A stretch of 33,522 nt of DNA from an uncultured Polynucleobacter sp. (GCA_937996825.1 CALKUJ010000021.1:1-33522); one strand, 5' to 3'. Positions 5,662 to 12,845 are shown, counted from the stretch's first letter. Translations and numbers: made by a program. Notes: generated by a model from the letters alone, not told the origin.

Positions 5662-5664
5662 AAG
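5640..5664 (+). repeat. 25-bp near-identical gene-junction repeat, right copy
   Basis: Second copy of the 5422-5446 repeat, one mismatch, 218 bases away. Confidence 0.85.
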
Positions 5665-5867
5665 CAGTCAAGGTTATATTTTTCATCCCAAGCTCAATAA
5701 ATCCAGTATCATTCCTTAGCGGATTGATGGAGTCAGCCAAGATCAATCCACCATACGGTTTATTTGCAGAAAACGGGAAACTTGTGCGGATTGAAAAGTG
5801 TGATTGGGACAAAGACTATGAGCACGGATATGTGTCGGTTGTTCCAATTGTTGAGGCTGGAGAATGA
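5658..5867 (+). CDS. Hypothetical protein, 69 aa
   Basis: GTG 5658 overlaps the previous stop; its own stop overlaps ATG 5864. The N-terminus is a hydrophobic strand (KAVKVIFFIPSS), followed by KLVRIEKCDWDKDYEHGY. Not recognised. Confidence 0.6.
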   Translation: MKAVKVIFFIPSSINPVSFLSGLMESAKINPPYGLFAENGKLVRIEKCDWDKDYEHGYVSVVPIVEAGE

Positions 5868-6424
5868 GCATGACCGACACGAAAAGCGAGGCGAAATATT
5901 CCCGATGCAGCAACGCTCAATGCAGCGGTATTATTCTAGCAGACACAGAGGATTGGTCGAGACCGCTTTGTCATGCGTGTTGGCAGGATATTGGTGAGCC
6001 GGATGTTGAGCCGTTTAACAAATACAGCGAACTAAAAGAATTTTGGGTTTTAAAAGAGAATGTCAAAAATGGAGATGTACCAGCAGGTCCTGAAAAGCCT
6101 GACTACTCAGAATTGTTTTATCACACAGTTGAGAAGTCAGCTTACAGCTACGCCGTAGATCAATGGGACTACTGTGTTGAGGAAGCTAGGAAAGCACAAG
6201 CCAAGCACGAGCGAGTATTGCAGATGCTTGAGATTGCTGAGGCTGAATTGAAAGACGCGCGTGATTTCGCAATGGATACTTTAGCAAGAGCTAATCAAGC
6301 GATAGAGACCGATTGCGACAAATGCGATTATCAATGCCAAGGATGTATAAGAGCGATAGATGACGCAGAAGCAGTAAAATATAATATTAGCATAGCACTT
6401 GAAAAAATTAAGAGTTTGAAATGA
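5864..6424 (+). CDS. Hypothetical protein with two cysteine clusters, 186 aa
   Basis: Residues 15-40 carry CSNAQC and CHACW, spaced as a possible treble-clef or ribbon zinc site. A second cluster, CDKCDYQCQGC, lies near residue 155. Between them is a long charged helix (KHERVLQMLEIAEAELKDARDF). The layout, a metal-binding head, a helical stalk and a second cysteine cluster, suggests a protein- or nucleic-acid-binding adaptor, but no family was recognised. Joined by ATGA overlaps on both sides. Confidence 0.6.
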   Translation: MSMTDTKSEAKYSRCSNAQCSGIILADTEDWSRPLCHACWQDIGEPDVEPFNKYSELKEFWVLKENVKNGDVPAGPEKPDYSELFYHTVEKSAYSYAVDQWDYCVEEARKAQAKHERVLQMLEIAEAELKDARDFAMDTLARANQAIETDCDKCDYQCQGCIRAIDDAEAVKYNISIALEKIKSLK

Positions 6425-6618
6425 CCAAATGGAGAAAAATGAACAGTGCTCCAAGGGATGGGACTCCGATTCTAGTTGGCAAGTGGATCAAGGACGGACA
6501 GTCTGAGCCCAAATGGGAACAGCACGTATATTCTTTCAGCCCAACAGATGAGACGCTTCCGACATTGTTTGACGCCTGGACGGTGATACCTAAGCCGCCG
6601 CATTGGGGGAAGGAATAG
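6421..6618 (+). CDS. DUF551-like phage protein, 65 aa
   Basis: The opening KWRKMNSAPRDGTPILVG and the closing DAWTVIPKPPHW match the frame of small phage and prophage proteins of the DUF551 type, which begin with a W...AP.DG.PIL motif and end with a W.P.P.PP motif. Function of the family is unknown. Overlaps the previous gene by ATGA. Confidence 0.6.
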   Translation: MTKWRKMNSAPRDGTPILVGKWIKDGQSEPKWEQHVYSFSPTDETLPTLFDAWTVIPKPPHWGKE

Positions 6619-6619
6619 A

Positions 6620-6871
6620 ATGGCAAAGTATATGAAGAAACCAATTGTAGTTGAGGCGTTCAAATGGATGCACGACGAAGTTCCCAAATGGTGGGCTGAG
6701 GCCAAGGGCATTCAAATTCAAATCGCGACAGGCTCGGCCTTTATTCCTACGCTTGAAGGCGTGCATGAGGCTCGACCGGGCGACTACATTATTCAAGGAA
6801 TTAAGGGCGAGCTGTACCCATGCAAGCCAGATATTTTTAAGGCGACCTATGACAAATGCAATGATTCCTGA
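6620..6871 (+). CDS. Conserved phage hypothetical protein (PGDYIIxGIKGE), 83 aa
   Basis: Begins MAKYMKKPIVVEAFKW and ends with RPGDYIIQGIKGELYPCKP then DIFKATY, a layout seen in a widespread phage protein of unknown role found in many hosts. ATG 6620 follows AAGGAATAG of the gene before. Confident as a gene, without function. Confidence 0.7.
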   Translation: MAKYMKKPIVVEAFKWMHDEVPKWWAEAKGIQIQIATGSAFIPTLEGVHEARPGDYIIQGIKGELYPCKPDIFKATYDKCNDS

Positions 6872-7007
6872 CGGCAACGTTCACACAATGCCAACCGATG
6901 GACCAGCACATCAAGAGTCAAAAGATTGCTGGTGCGAGCCTGAATTGGTTGGAGACTACACAAACGAAAAAGGTGTGAAGCATTATTTGCACAAGGAAAT
7001 ACAGTGA
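6849..7007 (+). CDS. Small conserved phage protein with CWCEPE motif, 52 aa
   Basis: Contains DCWCEPELV followed by a basic/histidine end (KHYLHKEIQ), a pattern common in short phage proteins that probably bind metal. ATG 6849 has AAGG six bases upstream; ATG 6861 (48 aa) is the alternative. The stop overlaps GTG 7004. Confidence 0.6.
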   Translation: MTNAMIPDGNVHTMPTDGPAHQESKDCWCEPELVGDYTNEKGVKHYLHKEIQ

Positions 7008-7099
7008 CCAAACTCAAAGACTACATCCTAGTCCTGCTTCTCTTAACCTTCATGTGGCCACTCCTTTTGACCATCCCAGACGATGAAGAGGTGTCATGA
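7004..7099 (+). CDS. Single-span membrane peptide, 31 aa
   Basis: GTG 7004 overlaps the previous stop; the stop overlaps ATG 7096. Residues 7-25 (YILVLLLLTFMWPLLLTI) form one strongly hydrophobic span with a basic N-terminus and an acidic tail (DDEEVS), predicting inside-to-outside insertion. Too short for family assignment. Confidence 0.55.
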   Translation: MTKLKDYILVLLLLTFMWPLLLTIPDDEEVS

Positions 7100-7194
7100 T
7101 GTGCCCAGAATCCTTTTTCTTTATTTCACTATTCCTTGCCTCAATGACCTTCATCGCAGGCTACATCACAGCAAGAGCCACCTACAAAAAGTAA
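7096..7194 (+). CDS. Single-span membrane peptide, 32 aa
   Basis: Begins in an ATGA overlap. Residues about 6-24 (SFFFISLFLASMTFIAGY) are hydrophobic, followed by a basic tail (ARATYKK), the opposite charge layout to the preceding peptide. The two may insert with opposite topologies as a pair. Function unknown. Confidence 0.55.
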   Translation: MMCPESFFFISLFLASMTFIAGYITARATYKK

Positions 7195-7236
7195 AGTTGA
7201 AAGTTCAAGCAATTTGTAATACAAAATGCAACACAA

Positions 7237-7437
7237 ATGAACTACAAGCCAGACAAGGTACTTTCATTCATGATTGCTCTACTCTTCGCCCTCATCATTC
7301 ACTCATGCGTCCTCTCACTCACAGGATGCACAAGTGTCCAAGAACATAGGCAAGAGTTGTTGCAATCCCAATATCCAGACTGCGAAGTCCAAGAAGACCT
7401 TGTGATCATTTGCCCACAGATTCCAGACAGAGACTAA
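7237..7437 (+). CDS. Small lipoprotein, 66 aa
   Basis: A hydrophobic N-terminus (VLSFMIALLFALIIHSCVLS) leads to the lipobox LTGC with the lipidated cysteine at residue 31, so the mature product is a 36-residue lipoprotein with two further cysteines. It would sit in the outer or cytoplasmic membrane. Phage lipoproteins expressed early often block superinfection, while late ones are outer-membrane spanins; the position in the early operon favours the first. The ATG has no clear Shine-Dalgarno site. Confidence 0.6.
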   Translation: MNYKPDKVLSFMIALLFALIIHSCVLSLTGCTSVQEHRQELLQSQYPDCEVQEDLVIICPQIPDRD

Positions 7438-7453
7438 AAAGAGGTAAGCACCT

Positions 7454-7708
7454 ATGATTCCAACTAAAAAAGAAAAAGACTACATTCTAAGCGTTAGATG
7501 TCACAGAGACCAGATCGAGTATCTAAAGACCCAAGGCATTGACGTCGCTTTTTGCGTCAGGACTTGGCTCAATCAAGCAGAACAGGAACTGAAAACGAAG
7601 GAAGGACAAAGCAATGTTCAACGAAGATCGAGACCAACAGGACAAAAGAACAGAGGCAATCGACAAAATGTTCATGGAACGAGACATGAAGGACCTTGGG
7701 CGAAATGA
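7454..7708 (+). CDS. Hypothetical small DNA-binding-like protein, 84 aa
   Basis: ATG 7454 has AAAGAGGT about ten bases upstream. The first 50 residues (KDYILSVRCHRDQIEYLKTQ then GIDVAFCVRTWLNQA) have a strand followed by two helices, weakly like a ribbon-helix-helix fold. The last 30 residues are low-complexity and basic and overlap the next gene in another frame for 95 bases. Confidence 0.5.
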   Translation: MIPTKKEKDYILSVRCHRDQIEYLKTQGIDVAFCVRTWLNQAEQELKTKEGQSNVQRRSRPTGQKNRGNRQNVHGTRHEGPWAK

Positions 7709-7955
7709 CTTTGCTGAATCATACGACTTTGACTGGCACCTAAAGGTCATTGAAAAGATTGATAACGACTTCACAAAAAGTTATCTAAACAGAGTTGAGG
7801 TGAATGTTCTTGCCGCGCGGGACACGTTGCTTGAAACAAACAAAGCTCTTTTGAAGTGTGCAAAGCATCGCTGGATGAGTATGGAAGTCTCAGACATCAT
7901 TATGAGAATGGATGAAACACTTGATCGAATCGCAAAGCTCAAAGGTGAAGTTTAA
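7614..7955 (+). CDS. Hypothetical helical protein, 113 aa
   Basis: ATG 7614 follows AAGGAC. Highly charged helical protein (DQQDKRTEAIDKMFMERDM, DEDTLDRIAKLKGEV-like end). It precedes the ERF gene and may belong to the same recombination group. Its start region repeats the ribosome-site region of the ERF gene (aaggacaaagcaa). Confidence 0.6.
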   Translation: MFNEDRDQQDKRTEAIDKMFMERDMKDLGRNDFAESYDFDWHLKVIEKIDNDFTKSYLNRVEVNVLAARDTLLETNKALLKCAKHRWMSMEVSDIIMRMDETLDRIAKLKGEV

Positions 7956-7974
7956 CGGTAAAGGACAAAGCAAA

Positions 7975-8769
7975 ATGGACAATCAATTAACAGCACTGCT
8001 GACAGCACTCAACAAAGTTCAAGGCGAACTTAAACCAGTCGAGAAGTCGAAATCAAACCCGCATTTCCGCAGTAAATACGCCACCCTTGAAGACATTCTT
8101 GAGGTCGCAATCCCTCTACTTTCAAAGCACGGCCTAGTCCTCATCCAAAGTCTTGCAGGTACAGAAACAAGCCCAACACTTGAAACCATTATCGCCCACG
8201 TCTCTGGCCAAAACATCAAGTCAACTGCGCCACTATTCTGCAAAGAACTTACAAGCCAAGGTCTAGGCAGTGCCATCACTTACATGCGCCGGTATTCTTT
8301 GATGGCCATCCTAGGTATTTCAACCACCGATGAAGACGACGACGGGAACCGCGCTTCAAAGCCAACAGTTCAACAAAAGCCAATGGTCACAGAGCGCGTT
8401 GCTCAAACCCTCAAAACCCAAGCGCCAACCCAACCAAGGCAAGCGATTCAACCCTCAATCCCAATGACTCAAAAGCTTGTCAACATGGCGCCCACTGGTC
8501 CAGCCCCTCAAAAACTATCTGACGCCCAAATCTCAAGGCTCTTTGCCATAGGAAGGAACAACAGCTGGGACCGAGTCGCATTGGTTGAGTGGACCAATTC
8601 GTTCTTTGGGAAAATCCCAGATCATCTGTCCAGACAAGAGTACGATGAGGCATGTGAATTCGTTCAAAAGAACTCACCAAAAGATCCAAGCATCAAAGCT
8701 GTGATGAAGGAAGCTGACTACAATGAGCCACCTTTTCCGAACCCAGATGAATTGCCTTTTGGATTTTAG
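7975..8769 (+). CDS. erf: ERF-family single-strand annealing protein
   Basis: A 264-residue protein expected to bind single-stranded DNA and anneal complementary strands during phage recombination and genome circularisation. Family marks are NPHFRSKYATLED (28-40), GLGSAITYMRRY (96-107) and DEDDDGN (119-125). The middle (about 125-190) is a proline/glutamine linker, and the protein ends with PDELPFGF, an acidic, aromatic tail like that of single-strand-binding proteins. ATG 7975 is chosen over the in-frame 7912 because AAAGGA lies upstream and the family begins near here. The RecU-like resolvase gene downstream fits a recombination pathway. Confidence 0.85.
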   Translation: MDNQLTALLTALNKVQGELKPVEKSKSNPHFRSKYATLEDILEVAIPLLSKHGLVLIQSLAGTETSPTLETIIAHVSGQNIKSTAPLFCKELTSQGLGSAITYMRRYSLMAILGISTTDEDDDGNRASKPTVQQKPMVTERVAQTLKTQAPTQPRQAIQPSIPMTQKLVNMAPTGPAPQKLSDAQISRLFAIGRNNSWDRVALVEWTNSFFGKIPDHLSRQEYDEACEFVQKNSPKDPSIKAVMKEADYNEPPFPNPDELPFGF

Positions 8770-9216
8770 TTGCGGATTGAAAAAAAAAAGCTCTACAATT
8801 TAGGCAAGCAATTGATAGGGGGGGATTCTATCAACAACCTGACAGACCTTCAAAAGGACTTCGGCGTGGTCAAGCAGGCAATTCAGAAAGTTCAATACTC
8901 AAAAGAACTTCTGACTGAAGCTGTCAGTCAAATCTGCCAAATCCAAAAACCAACGTCACAAATCACAACTGAGCCCCTCGTCGTTGCCGTTCACTCGCAT
9001 TCACCAATTCAAGACGACATCTTTGTCCTGGCATTTTCAGTTTCAAAGATGATCAATCAAGAATGGGAATTCATTTTTCAAACGCTCAACAGAATCGAAA
9101 GCCAACTCAATGAGAAGTGCATTCAAAGCAATCTCGAAACTCATGACTCAAAACAACATGACTCACGCAAGAGCCTCAGCATTGTTTCGACTCATCAAGA
9201 AACACCTAGAGAGTAA
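8770..9216 (+). CDS. Hypothetical protein in frame after the ERF stop, 148 aa
   Basis: Starts at TTG 8770, directly after the TAG of the ERF gene and in the same frame, so it could be a separate protein or an amber-readthrough extension. A run of ten A bases follows the start. The protein is mostly helical (LTDLQKDFGVVKQAIQKVQ, MINQEWEFIFQTLNRIES) with a polar, histidine-rich end. Not recognised. No strong ribosome site is visible. Confidence 0.55.
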   Translation: MRIEKKKLYNLGKQLIGGDSINNLTDLQKDFGVVKQAIQKVQYSKELLTEAVSQICQIQKPTSQITTEPLVVAVHSHSPIQDDIFVLAFSVSKMINQEWEFIFQTLNRIESQLNEKCIQSNLETHDSKQHDSRKSLSIVSTHQETPRE

Positions 9217-9218
9217 AC

Positions 9219-9443
9219 GTGGACCAAGAACAGAAAAGCCAACTTTCATTAGAAGAGATGAAACAAAAGATTGATCGCCTTTGTGCAGCCCTAGAATACT
9301 ACGCTGTCGCAGAAAAGGTCCTCGTCACTCACAAACCAAAAGACTCAAAGTCAGCCATGAAGGTCAAGATCACCCGGCCAGACAATGGCGAAGTCGCAAG
9401 AGCTGCTTTGGAATACGACCCGACCAAGGAATCAATCTTGTGA
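9219..9443 (+). CDS. Hypothetical protein, 74 aa
   Basis: GTG 9219 with GAGAG upstream. The N-terminal half is an amphipathic helix (LEEMKQKIDRLCAALEYYAV); the rest is polar and basic. Its stop overlaps the next GTG. Unknown. Confidence 0.6.
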   Translation: MDQEQKSQLSLEEMKQKIDRLCAALEYYAVAEKVLVTHKPKDSKSAMKVKITRPDNGEVARAALEYDPTKESIL

Positions 9444-9667
9444 AGGAAGCAAAACAAGGCGACACAGTCATCTGTCCTGATTGCTCCGTTGACATTGCAA
9501 CGATAGGCCGAGACCTAAAAGAGGGTGATCAAATACTTTCGACGCATTTTGACTTTTCACCTGGCCACGAACTAAGAGATGGTACACCCCGTTGCAACAA
9601 GTGCGGGGCCATGTGGATCATGTACGGCGGACAAATTAAAATTAAGGACAAGGGATTAGTTCCTTGA
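9440..9667 (+). CDS. Zinc-ribbon protein, 75 aa
   Basis: GTG 9440 overlaps the previous stop; the longer upstream reading is rejected because it overlaps a coupled gene. CPDC (12-15) and CNKC (52-55) form a two-knuckle zinc ribbon. It probably binds nucleic acid or a protein partner. Confidence 0.65.
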   Translation: MKEAKQGDTVICPDCSVDIATIGRDLKEGDQILSTHFDFSPGHELRDGTPRCNKCGAMWIMYGGQIKIKDKGLVP

Positions 9668-9700
9668 AAACAAAAACCAAAACAACGAAAGGGGCACACA

Positions 9701-9751
9701 ATGGCTAAAAAGAAAAAAGTCGCAAAAAAAGTTTCCAAGAAAAAGAAGTAA
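9701..9751 (+). CDS. 16-residue lysine-rich peptide
   Basis: MAKKKKVAKKVSKKKK with a strong ribosome site, AAAGGGG, about nine bases upstream. Eleven of sixteen residues are lysine. The good ribosome site is what sets it apart from a chance ORF. It is the last reading frame before the early terminator. It could bind DNA or RNA; alternatively it is only a leader. Confidence 0.5.
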   Translation: MAKKKKVAKKVSKKKK

Positions 9752-9793
9752 TTCACCATCCACGTGGAAAATTACACCTCTTAAAGATGCAGA

Positions 9794-9859
9794 AAAACCC
9801 CAAAGACTGACAGGCCTCTAACTGACCAACCGGCCTTAAGTTCAGGGGTTTTCCTTTTT
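9794..9859 (+). terminator. Rho-independent terminator of the early operon
   Basis: AAAACCCC (9794-9801) pairs with GGGGTTTT (9845-9852), with an inner stem AGGCC/GGCCT (9812-9816/9832-9836). The stem is followed by CCTTTTTC. It closes the plus-strand early operon. Confidence 0.8.
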
Positions 9860-9898
9860 CCAAAAGCAATCAAACAAAATCCATGCTTGAATTTCCCA

Positions 9899-10102
9899 AT
9901 GGATCAACCAGAGATTGTTGTCGAATTCATCCTACACGCTGACCTTTCCCGCTTTGAGCTCTCCGCTCACCCAGACAAAGGCAAAATGAACTATAACGAT
10001 GTCATCAACGCCCTTGAATTCGCCATCGAACAAGTCAAAGAGCGAATGAAGGAAGTTGAAGAGGACCCGCTTCAGTCTGCCGAATCCAATGGCACTCACT
10101 GA
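9899..10102 (+). CDS. Hypothetical protein, 67 aa
   Basis: ATG 9899 (TTG 9887 is an in-frame alternative); neither has a clear ribosome site. Strand-rich start (PEIVVEFILHADLSRFEL) and helical end (NALEFAIEQVKERMKEVEE). Not recognised. Confidence 0.5.
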   Translation: MDQPEIVVEFILHADLSRFELSAHPDKGKMNYNDVINALEFAIEQVKERMKEVEEDPLQSAESNGTH

Positions 10103-10226
10103 AATCTCAAATGACTTGACCTACATCTGGTCAGACGCAACGCTAACCATCATGCACCTCTTTTGGTTTGTGATCTTAACGCTAACAGCCATTATCGTTT
10201 TCAAGGAATACAACGACCATGAATGA
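10089..10226 (+). CDS. Single-span membrane protein, 45 aa
   Basis: Overlaps both neighbours by a few bases. Residues 19-38 (LTIMHLFWFVILTLTAIIVF) form one membrane span, with a short charged tail (KEYNDHE). Small size and layout are holin-like, but the position outside the lysis cassette argues against that role. Confidence 0.5.
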   Translation: MALTEISNDLTYIWSDATLTIMHLFWFVILTLTAIIVFKEYNDHE

Positions 10227-10404
10227 CCAACACCTAAAACACTCAATCAACGCCCAGCAGTTGATCAGATACATCTGTGACCAACCAATGACCGATCAAG
10301 CCATCAGAGCCATCAAACGCCTCAGTGAAATAACCATCGATTCCATCAAGACGCACAAGAACACGCTTGCAGCTCCTCAAAATTCAGCTTCAAATTGCGA
10401 TTGA
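10219..10404 (+). CDS. Hypothetical protein, 61 aa
   Basis: Overlaps the membrane protein by eight bases and the resolvase start by one base (TGATG). Helical, polar, with three cysteines or more spread through it. Unknown. Confidence 0.5.
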   Translation: MNDQHLKHSINAQQLIRYICDQPMTDQAIRAIKRLSEITIDSIKTHKNTLAAPQNSASNCD

Positions 10405-10910
10405 TGTTCACACTCAAAAGCACCAACAGAGTCCGTGCCGGCAAGATCGCTCAAAAAAAAGGCCAGCGCTTTGAAACATTCATCAAAAATTGCGCCTTCG
10501 CCTCACGCTTTTTCCCCATTCAAATACCAGATGGTTGCGATACCAAACGGGGTCCAGGTGGCAGAACAGTCCTCATCAGAGTCCAAACGCCTTTTGACTT
10601 CATCCTCATAGGCCATCAGCAAGCCATTTTCCTAGACACCAAGACCACGTCCGCCACAACTTTCAGTCACTCCAAAATCAAACATCACCAATTGATCAAC
10701 CTACTTGAAGCCTCAAAAGCTGGACCTGCTGGATACCTAGTCTTGTTCGAATCAAAGCGCCTTGTGGTCTTTTTCTCGGCTCAAAAGCTTCAAAGCATCC
10801 AGCCAAGACAATCCCTCAAACCTCAAGATGGCTTGATCTTAGGCCCGCCAGAGACTTGGAACCCTAGACATATTATTGAGGATTGGATCTTGTCTGAAGC
10901 ATCAGACTAA
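10404..10910 (+). CDS. RecU-like PD-(D/E)XK Holliday junction resolvase
   Basis: A 168-residue protein starting at ATG 10404, which overlaps the stop before it. GQRFETF (E24), TPFDFIL (D65) and FLDTKTT (D78, K80) give the E-D-DxK active-site layout of the PD-(D/E)XK nucleases, and HSKIKHHQLINL (89-100) matches the conserved basic/glutamine helix of RecU-type resolvases. It would cut four-way junctions made during ERF-dependent recombination or before packaging. The exact family cannot be proven without profile search. Confidence 0.75.
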   Translation: MFTLKSTNRVRAGKIAQKKGQRFETFIKNCAFASRFFPIQIPDGCDTKRGPGGRTVLIRVQTPFDFILIGHQQAIFLDTKTTSATTFSHSKIKHHQLINLLEASKAGPAGYLVLFESKRLVVFFSAQKLQSIQPRQSLKPQDGLILGPPETWNPRHIIEDWILSEASD

Positions 10911-11113
10911 AAAAGAAGGCCAACAATCTTAAGGTGAAAAGCAATAACACCGTCAATCGTTGGCCCTCAAAAACGACAACTGAAAGATCGAAAGGACCTC
11001 TCAACTATATTCCAGACCTTGATTTTTCAAAAGATTCCGCCGAATCTGTCAACGATGCGTCAAGTTTGATTTGCATCCCAATGCCCTAGTCAGGACAAAA
11101 GGAAACATGTACA
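10911..11113 (+). promoter_or_regulatory. Inverted-repeat region ahead of the terminase
   Basis: No gene is seen in this 203-base gap. GGCCAAC (10918-10924) pairs with GTTGGCC (10959-10965), with an inner GGTG/CACC (10933-10936/10948-10951). AGATTC (11032-11037) pairs with GAATCT (11042-11047) around a CGCC loop. TATATT at 11006-11011 could be a -10 box without a good -35. Position next to the small terminase gene is where packaging sites and late promoters usually lie. Confidence 0.4.
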
Positions 11114-11521
11114 GTGGGAAGACCTAGACTCGTTACAGCCGAGGAAATCGAAGAGGCAGCAGAATTCTCACCCTCTGGAGCTTTCACCGCAGCCACCTTA
11201 GGCATCAACGAGCATACCTTGCAAAATTCCTGCAAAGAATATTTCGGCTGCACCTACCCCGAATACGCTGCCAAACTAAATGGCAAATGGACCAAAAAAA
11301 TGATCAAGCGGGGCATTCAGCTGGCCCTTGAAGGAAATGAGTCCATGCTGAAATTCATGCTCGGCCACTACGCAGGCATGTTCGAACGACACCGGCATGA
11401 AGTCACAGTCCAACAAATCACCCTTAGCTATTCATTGGATGAACAACCAGTCATTGAAAAGGCCTCTGCAATTGATATCAGCCCCATAGCAAAGACTTCC
11501 AATGACCCCCAATCTAACTGA
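11114..11521 (+). CDS. terS: Terminase small subunit
   Basis: A 135-residue protein starting at GTG 11114 with AAAGGA upstream. The N-terminal part (SPSGAFTAATLGINEHTLQN) fits a helix-turn-helix that would recognise the packaging site, followed by a helical oligomerisation part. The identification rests on the fold pattern plus the large subunit that overlaps its 3' end by 20 bases in another frame. Confidence 0.7.
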   Translation: MGRPRLVTAEEIEEAAEFSPSGAFTAATLGINEHTLQNSCKEYFGCTYPEYAAKLNGKWTKKMIKRGIQLALEGNESMLKFMLGHYAGMFERHRHEVTVQQITLSYSLDEQPVIEKASAIDISPIAKTSNDPQSN

Positions 11522-12845
11522 GTTCAGACCGCTTCCAACACAGTGGCAGGTCATCAGGGACATCAAAAAGAATTTCAACTATGACCTTGGCACCCATGAA
11601 GTGTTACTGTCCGGGTCCGTTGGATCCGCAAAAACTCTACTTCTCGCTCATCTTGCTTGCGCTCACGCTTTGGCTTTTCCTGGAGCTCACGTTGGTATAG
11701 GCCGACGCACCAAGCCAGAACTCAAAGAGACCCTCGTTCACATCATCTATGAGCACCTAGATGGCATCATTGACCCGGGCTACAACAAGACCACCGCCAA
11801 CTTCAAACTTCCAAATGGCTCACGCATCACGTCATTTAGTTGGGCCGATGGATCCTTCAAGAAGTTTCGGTCCCATGAATTCTCAATGTTCTTGGTCGAA
11901 GAGCTCACCGAAAACAACCGTGACCTGTTCTACCAAGAGATGTTTCAGCGCGTGGGCAGAGACAATGACATCAAGGAAAAGGTGATCGTCTGTGCGACCA
12001 ATCCAGATGATCCAAGTCACTGGGCATACAAGCGTTGGTTCATGGACAAAAAGGAAACCCGCCACGTCTATCTGTCAAAGACAGCAGAAAACCCATACCT
12101 TCCAGAGTCTTACGTTGAACAACTTGAAGCAAACCTAGACCCCAAGATGGCCCGCCGAATGCTGTACGGTGAATGGCTTTCCATCGCTCAAGACGTTATC
12201 TACTACGCCTATGACAGAGCCCGAAACTATGTGGAGCAACCCTACAAGGTGGACAACAGATTCCCCATCAACCTGTGCTTTGACTTCAACATCGGTGAAG
12301 GAAAGCCCATGTCTGCTTGCCTGTTCCAAAAGATCGGCAATATTTTCCACGTCTTCGCTGAGGTCATTGTTCAAGGCTCAAGGACTGCAGATCAAATGGA
12401 AGAGATGGCGGGCCGTGGTTTACTTGATTATCCAACGACCTACATCATCAACGGTGATGCGACTGGAAAACGAAATGATACACGAAGCGTTCAATCTGAC
12501 TACGACATCATCAAGAAGTTCTTAGGAAACTACCGTCCAAAGTCTGGGCGCGCGATCAACTTTGAAATGAAAGTGCCCATGTCAAACCCGCCCATCAGGA
12601 CTAGGCACAACATCTTGAACGCGCAATTCCTTAACGAAAAAGGACAGGTCCGGCTCTTTGTCCACAACTGCCCGACTGTCGATGAAGGTTTGCGATTGAC
12701 CAAACTCAAACCCGGGGCACAATATCTGGAGGATGATTCAAAGGCCGCACCTTACCAACACGTGACCACCGCTCTCGGATACGGCGTTGTCAGGACTTTG
12801 CGTGATGAAAACGTGCCTGGCATTACTATGCATCAGGCCGACTAA
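11502..12845 (+). CDS. terL: Terminase large subunit
   Basis: A 447-residue packaging motor and nuclease. Walker A is GSVGSAKT (38-45), Walker B is FLVEE (130-134), and the C-terminal RNase H-like nuclease shows acidic residues D261 (FDFNIGEG) and D319 (NGDATGKRND). Length is normal for the family. It pumps DNA into the prohead through the portal encoded next and cuts the concatemer. ATG 11502 overlaps terS. Confidence 0.92.
   Translation: MTPNLTEFRPLPTQWQVIRDIKKNFNYDLGTHEVLLSGSVGSAKTLLLAHLACAHALAFPGAHVGIGRRTKPELKETLVHIIYEHLDGIIDPGYNKTTANFKLPNGSRITSFSWADGSFKKFRSHEFSMFLVEELTENNRDLFYQEMFQRVGRDNDIKEKVIVCATNPDDPSHWAYKRWFMDKKETRHVYLSKTAENPYLPESYVEQLEANLDPKMARRMLYGEWLSIAQDVIYYAYDRARNYVEQPYKVDNRFPINLCFDFNIGEGKPMSACLFQKIGNIFHVFAEVIVQGSRTADQMEEMAGRGLLDYPTTYIINGDATGKRNDTRSVQSDYDIIKKFLGNYRPKSGRAINFEMKVPMSNPPIRTRHNILNAQFLNEKGQVRLFVHNCPTVDEGLRLTKLKPGAQYLEDDSKAAPYQHVTTALGYGVVRTLRDENVPGITMHQAD

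Noticed and set aside
7912..7974. Longer start for the ERF protein at 7912
   Set aside because: Overlaps the gene before, lacks a ribosome site, and the extra residues are not part of the family; ATG 7975 has AAAGGA upstream.
9664..9708. 14-residue TTG peptide overlapping the zinc-ribbon stop
   Set aside because: No ribosome site and too short; the neighbouring 9701 peptide has a clear ribosome site.
11883..12374. Minus-strand frames inside the large terminase gene
   Set aside because: Antisense shadows of a gene with clear Walker and nuclease motifs.
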